A DNA stretch of 8,140 bases, from NCBI GenBank assembly GCA_020627425.1, contig JAHKXX010000296.1, positions 1 through 8,140 on the forward strand, read 5' to 3'. Source of the stretch: a bacterium. Its GTDB lineage: Bacteria; Bacillota; Clostridia; Oscillospirales; Acutalibacteraceae. This document shows, one piece after another, positions 1 through 6,278 of this stretch; positions within the stretch are counted from its first letter, which is position 1, and the number at the start of each line of letters is the position of its first letter. Below the pieces are notes generated by a model, which searched no databases, was not told where the DNA came from, and was given only the letters and a program-made list of their open reading frames with translations. A program made the position numbers and the translations under genes.

Positions 1-95
1 CTGCCGGCTCGGTCGGCGCTTCTGCTGCGCAGAGGTGTCCACCGGACACCCGCGCCCTCTGGACTCCGCCGCCTTTGTAAAGGCGGGCGAAACTT
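1..95. repeat. GC-rich hairpin-forming intergenic DNA, possible interspersed repeat (cut by window edge)
   Basis: This stretch is far richer in G+C than the AT-rich DNA that follows it. It contains two perfect inverted repeats: GGTGTCC (34-40) with GGACACC (44-50), loop of 3, and CCGCCTTT (69-76) with AAAGGCGG (79-86), loop of 2. One plus-strand frame stays open from base 1 to a TAA at 115-117, so the tail of a coding sequence cannot be excluded, but its translation is Arg/Leu/Pro-rich and unlike a normal protein end. The style resembles hairpin-rich intergenic repeats of gut Clostridia; that comparison is from memory. Copy number in the genome cannot be judged here. Confidence 0.4.
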
Positions 96-150
96 TTGTG
101 TTTTCTTAAGTTGTTAACATTGAATAAATAATAATAACATATGATAATCA

Positions 151-181
151 CAAAGCCCCGGGAAGGGGCTTTGTTTTTTTT
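151..181 (+). terminator. Rho-independent terminator, rightward
   Basis: A perfect 9-bp stem, CAAAGCCCC (151-159) with GGGGCTTTG (165-173), encloses a 5-base loop and is followed by eight T residues (174-181). The orientation ends plus-strand transcription entering from the left of the window, so it probably belongs to a gene outside the window. It lies just past the asnB stop codon. On the minus strand the stem is followed by TGATTATC rather than a T-run, so it is a poor terminator for asnB, although the hairpin could protect that mRNA 3' end. Confidence 0.85.
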
Positions 182-185
182 GCTG

Positions 186-2021
186 TCACACTATTTTTAC
201 ATTATTTAATTTGAACCAGTGATCAAGCTGTATTATATACGCAAGTATCTGCGGAGCACGCATAAGTTGTCCGTACCAGGGCGAGCTTATCATATCGGGG
301 TTCTCTATAACCGACTCTACTCCGCTCACGTCAAGCAGCTCATACATCACAGAGGTGCGCTCTCTCAGTATCTCCCTGCACCTTGCGGCACAAAGCTCAA
401 AATACACCGGCGAGTGTGTTTTCGGATACGGGCTTTTTTTGCGTTCGATTATACTGTCGGGCAGCAGTCCCTTGAAGGCTGCCCTTACTATCCCCTTCTC
501 CCTGCCGCCGAGTGACTTTATATGCCACGGCATATTGTAGGCAAGCTCTGCGATCCTGTAGTCGCAGAACGGCACCCTTACCTCAAGTCCGCTGTACATA
601 GACATTCTGTCCTTGCGGTCAAGCAGGGTCTGCATAAACCAGTAAAAATTAAGACAGAACATTTCTCTCATCCTGATGTCTGTCTTGCTGTCTGTCGGAA
701 GCTTGTCGGCTGAGTTACAGGTTTCAAGGTACTTTTCCCTTACATATTCGTCGCCCCTCGGCAAAAAGCCTTTTTTAAGAATACTCCTTCTAATATCAAG
801 CGATCTTGACCACGGGAAGTTATCTTCAAACAGAATATCCCGGTTGTGATACCACGGGTAGCCTCCGAAAAGCTCGTCGGCACATTCACCCGACAAAGCA
901 ACGGTAAAGTCCTCCTTTATCCTGCTGCAGAAGAGCAGCAGAGAGGAATCAACATCTGTCATACCCGGCAGATCACGGGCATCTACTGCATTTGTCAATG
1001 CAGAAAACAGGTCATAATTGTCAATGGTGACACTGTGATGAACTGAATCTATATGCTGCGATATAATATCTATAAAATCGCTGTCGGGAGTCGGCTGAAA
1101 CAGGCTTTTCTTAAAATATTTGTCGTTGTCCCTGTAATCCACGGAGTAGGTGTCAATTTTACCGTTGCTGTTTTTTCTTTTATACTCCGAGGCTATATAT
1201 GATATGATACTCGAGTCCAGTCCTCCGGACAAAAAACAGCAAAGCGGAACGTCCGATACAAGCTGTCGCTGTACCGCGTCAAACAGCAGCTCACGAACCT
1301 TTATGATACTCTGCTCTGTACTCAGCTGATACGGCTCTGCACGAAGGCGGAAATATCTGCGGCGAAAAAGTCTCTGCCCGTCAAATACGGCGCACTCCCC
1401 CGGCAGCAGTTCTTCTGCGTCCTTATACACTCCCTGTCCTCCGGTTCTGCCGGGCCCGAGCAAAAACAGCTCATAGAGTCCCCTCTCGTCTATTTCCGCC
1501 TTTAACTGCCCGCTTGCGAGCAATCCCCCCAGCTGTGAGCACAGTATCAGGCTCTCTCCTCTGTGGCAGAAAAACAGAGGCTTCACACCTATCCTGTCGC
1601 GTGCAAAGAAAAGCCTCCTGCTTTCTTCGTCATATACTGCAAACGCAAAAATACCGTTAAGGTGCTCCACGCACTCCTCTCCCCACTCGGCATACGAGAG
1701 CAGAACGACCTCTGTATCGCTTTTATTTAAAAAGCTGTAGCCGCGAGCGCTAAGCTCTTCCCTCAGCTCGTCGGTATTATATATTTCGCCGTTATATACA
1801 ATGTGTATGGCTCTGTTATCTATTATCCTGCTCATAGGCTGTCTGCCGTTTTCGGGGTCTATTACCGCAAGGCGACGATGTATAAGACAAACCGGCGGCT
1901 TTATAAGTACACCCCCGTCGTCGGGTCCCCTGCGGCGGAGTGAGTCTGATATTTTTCTTATTTCTTCCGTTTTTTCGGTAAAATCCGTGTTTTTATCATA
2001 CCAAGCCGATATACCGCACAT
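186..2021 (-). CDS. asnB: Asparagine synthetase, glutamine-hydrolysing (AsnB/AsnO type)
   Basis: Converts aspartate, glutamine and ATP to asparagine, glutamate, AMP and PPi in the cytoplasm. The 611-residue protein has the class II glutamine amidotransferase domain first: Cys2 becomes the N-terminal nucleophile after Met removal (MCGIS), Arg50 lies in HRRLAVID, YNGEIYN is at 76-82 and Asp102 in KSDTEV. The synthetase domain follows, with the pyrophosphate loop SGGLDSS (265-271) and SGECADELFGGY (377-388). The position usually glycine in SGEGADE is Cys380; I recall this variant from the clostridial/AsnO-like branch. The tail has RKKSPYPKTHSP (527-538), also typical of that branch. Length matches B. 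subtilis AsnO (about 614). GGAGG (2029-2033) sits 7 bases before ATG inside the end of ylbJ, with a 4-bp intergenic gap, so co-transcription and translational coupling are likely. Family call is firm; a sporulation role is inference. Confidence 0.95.
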   Translation of the reverse strand: MCGISAWYDKNTDFTEKTEEIRKISDSLRRRGPDDGGVLIKPPVCLIHRRLAVIDPENGRQPMSRIIDNRAIHIVYNGEIYNTDELREELSARGYSFLNKSDTEVVLLSYAEWGEECVEHLNGIFAFAVYDEESRRLFFARDRIGVKPLFFCHRGESLILCSQLGGLLASGQLKAEIDERGLYELFLLGPGRTGGQGVYKDAEELLPGECAVFDGQRLFRRRYFRLRAEPYQLSTEQSIIKVRELLFDAVQRQLVSDVPLCCFLSGGLDSSIISYIASEYKRKNSNGKIDTYSVDYRDNDKYFKKSLFQPTPDSDFIDIISQHIDSVHHSVTIDNYDLFSALTNAVDARDLPGMTDVDSSLLLFCSRIKEDFTVALSGECADELFGGYPWYHNRDILFEDNFPWSRSLDIRRSILKKGFLPRGDEYVREKYLETCNSADKLPTDSKTDIRMREMFCLNFYWFMQTLLDRKDRMSMYSGLEVRVPFCDYRIAELAYNMPWHIKSLGGREKGIVRAAFKGLLPDSIIERKKSPYPKTHSPVYFELCAARCREILRERTSVMYELLDVSGVESVIENPDMISSPWYGQLMRAPQILAYIIQLDHWFKLNNVKIV

Positions 2022-2025
2022 ATAC

Positions 2026-3105
2026 TTACCTCCGTATGGAAAGTTTTCCGTACAGCCTTGTTCTGCTGCTTACTGACAGAACAAAAACAATACACATAAT
2101 AACTATACTCACAGAGCCTGCAAAAGATACCGCAGACATAGAGTACTGTGCACCTCCCGGGAGTGCCGCCGTCGCCTGTACAGGGCTGTAAAACAGGCAA
2201 ATAATATATGTTATTAATGAAGATAATACGCAGTTAATAATTCTGAATACAAAAAACCTTATCCTGCTTATTTTTATATCCTTCAGTATATGAAATATCT
2301 GCATATGAACGCATATGCCCCCGAAGCCCGAGACAAGAGCTACCTGTGACAGTGATCCGTGTTGTGCAGCATAATTGCAGCCGGAAGTCACCTCGAGAAG
2401 CATTGAGAGTGCACCCGAATGGGTAAAAACCCCCGCAAGCTCCGTTATGACCGAAAACAAGACCACAAGGCTGACAAGCTCCAGTACTGAATATGCAGCG
2501 TCGGAGGCAGAGGATATCAGGTTTTCACAAAAGCCGGGATACTCTGTCTGCGACTTCTCTTCTTTGGTAACGGTGTCGTTTTTCTTGCATAGTGCACCGG
2601 TCACTGCACCGATGATAAGACTTGAAATGACCTGTGAAATATAAAGTATCAGTCCCGATACAGGGCTTCTTAGCATCAGCGCGCCGACTGCCGTTATCAG
2701 AAACGCAGGTCCCGGACAGACGCAGTAGCACATCATACGCTCTGCCGTTTTGTCCGATATTTGCTTTTGCCTTTTAAGCAGTGAAACACACCTTGCTCCT
2801 ACGGGAAAGCCTCCCGCAAGACTGAAAAACACAGCAGTACCGCAGCAGTCCGGTAGGCGCAGCAGATATTTTGTAACCGGATACAGGGCTTTTCTGAAAA
2901 CGCGGCTACTCCTGCTTTTCATAGTAAAGGAGGACACAACCATAAACGGAAACAGGGACGGCACAAGATATTCTGCGGCTGATACAAGTCCCCTTTTAGC
3001 TCCCTCTGCGCTGTTTTTTGAAAAGACAAGCATTATTATAACAGCTGCAAGTATCAGACCCCCGGAAACAAAATCGCGTGCTCTCAGCTTTACTACCGCA
3101 GACAT
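2026..3105 (-). CDS. ylbJ: Sporulation integral membrane protein YlbJ
   Basis: A polytopic membrane protein of 359 residues, of a family needed for efficient spore formation in Bacillus and placed in the mother-cell sigma-E regulon there; its molecular activity is not established. Hydrophobic segments lie at about 12-28, 46-60, 88-103, 131-146, 150-171, 207-226, 283-305 and 328-346. Family marks are GGFPVGA (98-104) with the following basic stretch and CPGPAF (130-135), and GFGGICVHMQ (260-269), all typical of YlbJ in the nucleoside-recognition (GATE) membrane superfamily. The frame stays open upstream to 3603, but that part lies opposite yqfC/yqfD. The ATG at 3105 is chosen because it follows GGGTGAT (3109-3115) and a sigma-E-like promoter, and because the product then starts like known YlbJ proteins. 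SpmA/SpmB-like proteins are the main alternative; the motifs fit YlbJ better. Confidence 0.88.
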   Translation of the reverse strand: MSAVVKLRARDFVSGGLILAAVIIMLVFSKNSAEGAKRGLVSAAEYLVPSLFPFMVVSSFTMKSRSSRVFRKALYPVTKYLLRLPDCCGTAVFFSLAGGFPVGARCVSLLKRQKQISDKTAERMMCYCVCPGPAFLITAVGALMLRSPVSGLILYISQVISSLIIGAVTGALCKKNDTVTKEEKSQTEYPGFCENLISSASDAAYSVLELVSLVVLFSVITELAGVFTHSGALSMLLEVTSGCNYAAQHGSLSQVALVSGFGGICVHMQIFHILKDIKISRIRFFVFRIINCVLSSLITYIICLFYSPVQATAALPGGAQYSMSAVSFAGSVSIVIMCIVFVLSVSSRTRLYGKLSIRR

Positions 3106-3120
3106 ATCATCACCCAAGCT

Positions 3121-3149
3121 ATTGTATGTTGTAATTTTAACAAATATTA
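3121..3149 (-). promoter_or_regulatory. Sigma-E (mother cell) promoter for ylbJ-asnB
   Basis: Read on the minus strand, TAATATT (3149-3143) and CATACAAT (3128-3121) are separated by exactly 14 bases. This matches the sigma-E consensus as I know it from Bacillus (KMATATT, about 14 bases, CATACAHT) at every position. The start site would fall near 3114, leaving a leader of only about 9 bases before the ylbJ ATG and cutting into its RBS, which is a caveat. Confidence 0.68.
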
Positions 3150-3160
3150 ATGCATATGCT
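3132..3160 (+). promoter_or_regulatory. Possible sigma-E promoter for yqfC-yqfD
   Basis: TAATTTT (3132-3138), 14 bases, CATATGCT (3153-3160). This matches 6 of 7 and 6 of 8 positions of the sigma-E consensus, with the same spacing as the opposing ylbJ promoter, which it overlaps by 18 bp. The predicted start near 3167 falls on the yqfC RBS, so the leader would be about 11 bases. The match is weaker than the ylbJ one. Confidence 0.4.
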
Positions 3161-3178
3161 TTACCCGGGAGTGATATT

Positions 3179-3421
3179 ATGGGCAGAAAAGAAAGAACAA
3201 AGCCTGCTGCTCTTGACGGAGTAAGAATGGAAATAACGGGAATGAGTGAAATAATCTTTGAGGGGAACAAAGGGATACTTGCATATTCCGATGAAGGAAT
3301 TATGCTGAACACCGGAAAGTACATAGTCAGCATATCCGGACGCCGTATGAGAATAAAATGTATGAATGAAAGTGTGCTGACTATCTGCGGCATTATCAGC
3401 GAGATAAGATATATTTTGTGA
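3179..3421 (+). CDS. yqfC: Sporulation protein YqfC (YabP/YqfC family)
   Basis: An 80-residue cytosolic-looking protein without membrane segments, of the YabP/YqfC family: small beta-rich proteins made in the mother cell, whose loss impairs sporulation in Bacillus. The chain reads as a string of short beta strands, including GILAYSDEGIMLNTGKYIV (32-50) and the basic SGRRMRIK (53-60), and ends in CGIISEIRYIL, the typical YqfC pattern. The ATG at 3179 has GGGAG (3167-3171) 7 bases upstream; the longer open frame from 2750 lies opposite ylbJ and is not used. yqfD starts 9 bp after the stop, the same yqfC-yqfD order as in Bacillus and Clostridia. YabP is the alternative family member, but the yqfD partner makes YqfC much more likely. 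Confidence 0.9.
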   Translation: MGRKERTKPAALDGVRMEITGMSEIIFEGNKGILAYSDEGIMLNTGKYIVSISGRRMRIKCMNESVLTICGIISEIRYIL

Positions 3422-3430
3422 GGGCTGCCT

Positions 3431-4621
3431 ATGCTTTCTGTATTTATACTGAGATGGATGTTTGGTTTTTTTGAATTTGAGGTAAGGGGAAGGTTTCCCG
3501 AAAGATTTATTAATATTGCCTCGAGAAACGGTATCAATATGTGGAATATGAAAGGCAGCAAAAACTCATTCAGCGCAGCAGCAAAGACAGGCGCCGCCGA
3601 CACCCTCCGAAACTATGCAAAAAAGACAGGCTGCGAGCTGACAATACAGAAAAGCCACGGTCTGCCGTACCTGATAAAAAAATATACAAGCCGCTGCGGT
3701 ATTGCGGCAGGGCTGGCTCTCAGTATTGCTCTGTATATTTTTCTGACGGGTTTTGTTTGGAACATAAGCATTGAAGCACCCACAGGCATAAACAGCTACG
3801 AAATACGCGCTCTGCTGAGAAAAGAGGGTATCTATGAGGGCGCGAGGATCAGCAGCTTTAACACAGAGCAGGCTGAGAAAAAGCTTTTTTCAACAAGAGA
3901 TGATATAGGCTGGATAGCCATAAATCTTTGCGGCACGGACATAAACACCTCAATAAGCGCAAAGCAGGACGTAAACAGAGAAAACAACAAGGAAATATAT
4001 AATATCCTCTCTTCAGCCGATGGGATAGTAACGCGAATGGAAATAGCAAACGGCACCGCGGCGGTAAAGGTAAACGACGGTATAAGAAAGGGTCAGCTTC
4101 TTGTCAGCGGTATCGGAGAATACAGCAACGGCAAAACGCATTTTGACAGCAGCAGAGCAAAAATATACGCAGACACCTATAGAACGGTAACAATAAGTAT
4201 TCCCAAAAAAACGACGTCAACACAGTACAGTATGACGGGTCAGAGATCGTCCGTTACCTTTTTCGGCATAGAGCTTCCGACTGCTCTTTTCACGGGCAGC
4301 GAGGGCACTATCGTCAAGTCCCGTACAGAACAGGCGGTCTTGTTTGAAAAAATACTGCCTGTAAAACGCACCACCGAGCTTATCTACACAAAGAGCAGCA
4401 AAGATATAAAGCTGAATACAGATAAGGCAAAGGAAATACTCACCGACAGATCAAAACTGTACGAAATATTTATGCTCGCGGATAAAAGCGGAGGGGTAAT
4501 AAAAAAGAAAAGCTGCCGCCTTCAGGAAAGCGACAGTGAATATACTATTATTACGGACTATACGATAGAGCAGAATGTCGCAGTCCGACAGCTGATAGAA
4601 ACCGACAGAGAGCCGGACTGA
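3431..4621 (+). CDS. yqfD: Sporulation protein YqfD
   Basis: A single-pass membrane protein of 396 residues, about the length of B. subtilis YqfD (398), a mother-cell sporulation protein of unknown biochemical role. It has an N-terminal region of about 88 residues, one hydrophobic segment at about 89-110, and then a large domain beginning with a POTRA-like stretch (about 115-175: SYEIRALLRKEGIYEGARI, then DIGWIAINLCGT at 158-169). DGIVTRMEIANGTAAVKVNDGIRKGQLLVSGI follows at about 196-227 (given in parts: DGIVTRMEI, AAVKVNDGI, KGQLLVSGI), which looks like a beta barrel-sandwich module. ATG at 3431 follows AGGG (3421-3424), which overlaps the yqfC stop. In many Firmicutes the next gene is phoH; here the unit stops and a convergent operon follows after 25 bp. 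Confidence 0.92.
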   Translation: MLSVFILRWMFGFFEFEVRGRFPERFINIASRNGINMWNMKGSKNSFSAAAKTGAADTLRNYAKKTGCELTIQKSHGLPYLIKKYTSRCGIAAGLALSIALYIFLTGFVWNISIEAPTGINSYEIRALLRKEGIYEGARISSFNTEQAEKKLFSTRDDIGWIAINLCGTDINTSISAKQDVNRENNKEIYNILSSADGIVTRMEIANGTAAVKVNDGIRKGQLLVSGIGEYSNGKTHFDSSRAKIYADTYRTVTISIPKKTTSTQYSMTGQRSSVTFFGIELPTALFTGSEGTIVKSRTEQAVLFEKILPVKRTTELIYTKSSKDIKLNTDKAKEILTDRSKLYEIFMLADKSGGVIKKKSCRLQESDSEYTIITDYTIEQNVAVRQLIETDREPD

Positions 4622-4646
4622 CGCAAAAGGACGCCGCCCTGCTGCC

Positions 4647-4862
4647 CTATGATGTACAGTGTAAAAAAACAGACACAATAAAAGCGATAACGGACATATA
4701 AAGAATACCATGAACCAATCCACCGAACATTCCTACATTGTTTTCTATGTTCTTTTTGTTGTCCTTCATAAAGTCTTTCATATTATCAAATCTGTTTTTG
4801 TCATTGTGAATGTAGATACTGCAAACGATTATTCCGATCAGAGAAATAATAATAAATACCAA
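4647..4862 (-). CDS. Small two-helix membrane protein, TTG start (unknown function)
   Basis: I do not recognise this 71-residue protein. It has a hydrophobic N-terminal segment (about 2-18), a charged Lys/Asp/Asn-rich linker (19-44: HNDKNRFDNMKDFMKDNKKN) and a second hydrophobic segment (about 47-67), so both ends may sit in the membrane with the linker on one side. The start is TTG at 4862, one base after the tadA stop. It is supported by AGAGGGG (4872-4878) 9 bases upstream, inside tadA. The clean membrane pattern and the RBS argue for a real gene at the end of the LUD-CPBP-tadA operon. The TTG start and short length leave doubt, and no terminator is visible after it. Confidence 0.6.
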   Translation of the reverse strand: MVFIIISLIGIIVCSIYIHNDKNRFDNMKDFMKDNKKNIENNVGMFGGLVHGILYMSVIAFIVSVFLHCTS

Positions 4863-4863
4863 A

Positions 4864-5337
4864 TCAATCAGCCCCTCTGTCCTTCGTCGCAGTTCTCAGC
4901 TCCTTAAAAAACCTTGACAGCAGTCCTGCACACTCCTCCTCGAGTACGCCGCCGATGTTACCGGGCTTATGATTATAGGGCAGAGAAAACAGATCTATAA
5001 CAGACCTGCACGAGCCTGCCTTTTTATCATACGCTCCGAAAACGACTCTTTTTATCCTCGCGTTTATCGCAGCGCCGGCACACATCGGGCAAGGCTCCAG
5101 TGTAACATACAGCTCACACCGATGGAGCCTCCAGCCCCCGAGTCGTTTGCACGCGTCGTTTATCGCCTCTATCTCTGCATGATAGAGTGCATTCTTCCCG
5201 TATTCCCTGCGGTTGTGCCCCTTGCCGACTATCTCGTCTCCAAGAACGACGACCGCTCCTATCGGGACCTCGTTTTCGTTATAGGCAAGCATGGCTTCCG
5301 ATAGTGCCCGCCGCATAAAATCTTCATCTCTTGTCAT
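4864..5337 (-). CDS. tadA: tRNA(adenosine34) deaminase TadA
   Basis: Deaminates the wobble adenosine 34 to inosine in tRNA-Arg(ACG), allowing it to read CGU, CGC and CGA; an essential cytoplasmic zinc enzyme in most bacteria. The 157-residue protein has the cytidine-deaminase fold marks: PIGAVVV (25-31), the HAE motif (His53-Ala-Glu55, zinc ligand and proton shuttle) and PCPMC (82-86, Cys83 and Cys86 as zinc ligands). The start is set at ATG 5337 because GGGGAG (5343-5348) lies 5 bases upstream. An ATG at 5352 would add five residues but has no RBS. It lies 18 bp after the CPBP gene, within the same operon. The HAE motif is preceded by Tyr52, a minor variant. Free cytidine or guanine deaminase is the alternative; length and the PCPMCAGA context favour TadA. 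Confidence 0.95.
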   Translation of the reverse strand: MTRDEDFMRRALSEAMLAYNENEVPIGAVVVLGDEIVGKGHNRREYGKNALYHAEIEAINDACKRLGGWRLHRCELYVTLEPCPMCAGAAINARIKRVVFGAYDKKAGSCRSVIDLFSLPYNHKPGNIGGVLEEECAGLLSRFFKELRTATKDRGAD

Positions 5338-5342
5338 AAGCT

Positions 5343-5348
5343 CTCCCC
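5343..5348 (-). promoter_or_regulatory. RBS fixing the tadA start
   Basis: GGGGAG, 5 bases before the ATG at 5337. It lies downstream of the alternative ATG at 5352, which has no Shine-Dalgarno sequence of its own, so the shorter TadA is preferred. Confidence 0.75.
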
Positions 5349-5355
5349 GCATGGG

Positions 5356-6264
5356 TCAAAAAATAATACCAAATACCGACAGTGCGGCAAAAATCAAAAA
5401 AACCGGGCTTGAAAAAAGTATAACGAGCTTCTGCTTTTTGGACAGCACACATTTTCTCTTGTCAAATTCAAAGACCGGCGCTCCTCGTATTATAGGTACA
5501 GCAGAGAGGATAGTTGCCGATATACCACAGAATATGAGAAAGCCGGTAAGAAACGCGGTAAAGTCGTTTTGTTTCATAACTCCCCCGGCAAGGTTCAGAG
5601 CCAGGGCAAATATATTATTTAGAAAATGCACTAAAATACACGGCAAAAGTCTGCCGCTGATACGCCGTATCTCTCCGAGCACCAGACCTGCGCCAAAGGC
5701 AAACACGACCGCGCCAAAGCTTTGATGAATCAGCGCAAAAAACAGCGCAGAGCTGATTATTGCAAAGCCCTCTCCGCCGCGTGATAGTATTCCCATTACA
5801 ATACCGCGAAAAGCAAATTCCTCGCAAAGAGCCGGCAAAACCGAAAGCGAGAGCGCCGCGGCTGCTATCTCCCAAAAGCCGTCTGCGTTTATTTTTGTAC
5901 CGTATTCTCCGGTAAGTGCGCGCGAGAGTATTCCCGAGAAGAAATTCAGCAGCACACATACAAAGAAGCCTGCTGCGCAGAGCATAAAGGAGTCGATTTT
6001 TTTACATCTTCTTCGGTATCTTCTGAGGTTTTTTCTTACTCCGCCGCGAAAATAGGAGCACACAAGTGCCGGCAGAGCAACCGCTATAAGCGAAGAAGCG
6101 CCTGCCTTCATTATATCCACTGCATTATTACCGGAGGGAAAATATCTAAGGATCTCCGTAAACAGCGTACTCACAGCCAGCATTATAATACACGCAAAGC
6201 AGACATAGGTTATGCCCCCGCTCAGTCTGTTTCGCTGTATCACTGCTGTTTTTTTACTACTCAC
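5356..6264 (-). CDS. CPBP family intramembrane glutamic endopeptidase (CAAX protease/bacteriocin-processing type)
   Basis: A multi-pass membrane protein of 302 residues of the CPBP/Abi family, whose members include CAAX-type proteases, bacteriocin self-immunity proteins and sortase partners. All three active-site motifs are present: EExxxR as Glu148-Glu149 to Arg153 (CEEFAFRG), FxxxH ending at His180 (FALIH), and His213 followed by Asn216/Asn217 (HFLNN). Hydrophobic segments lie at about 18-35, 54-70, 92-111, 132-147, 168-180, 184-197, 205-225, 236-256 and 279-301, with a strongly basic loop at 76-89. The start is GTG at 6264, preceded by GGTGAT (6268-6273), 14 bp after the LUD gene stop. Substrate cannot be read from sequence; no bacteriocin gene is nearby. 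Confidence 0.9.
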   Translation of the reverse strand: MSSKKTAVIQRNRLSGGITYVCFACIIMLAVSTLFTEILRYFPSGNNAVDIMKAGASSLIAVALPALVCSYFRGGVRKNLRRYRRRCKKIDSFMLCAAGFFVCVLLNFFSGILSRALTGEYGTKINADGFWEIAAAALSLSVLPALCEEFAFRGIVMGILSRGGEGFAIISSALFFALIHQSFGAVVFAFGAGLVLGEIRRISGRLLPCILVHFLNNIFALALNLAGGVMKQNDFTAFLTGFLIFCGISATILSAVPIIRGAPVFEFDKRKCVLSKKQKLVILFSSPVFLIFAALSVFGIIF

Positions 6265-6278
6265 TCTATCACCGCTTA

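Noticed and set aside
2750..3178. Plus-strand extension of yqfC back to 2750
   Set aside because: It is antisense to ylbJ; the ATG at 3179 has GGGAG at ideal spacing and yields the normal YqfC length of 80 residues.
3106..3603. N-terminal extension of ylbJ (frame open to 3603 on the minus strand)
   Set aside because: The extension lies opposite yqfC and the start of yqfD and has no RBS; the ATG at 3105 has an RBS, a promoter and a family-like N-terminus.
4582..4619. AGTCCG ... CGGACT inverted repeat at the end of yqfD considered as terminator
   Set aside because: Only 6 bp of stem with a 26-base loop and no T-run on either strand.
5338..5352. Upstream ATG of tadA at 5352
   Set aside because: No RBS in front of it, whereas GGGGAG precedes the ATG at 5337.
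5356..6264. CPBP protease as part of a bacteriocin or phage-abortive system
   Set aside because: No small peptide precursor, transporter or defence gene lies nearby; the neighbours are LUD and tadA, and the family is widespread with housekeeping members.
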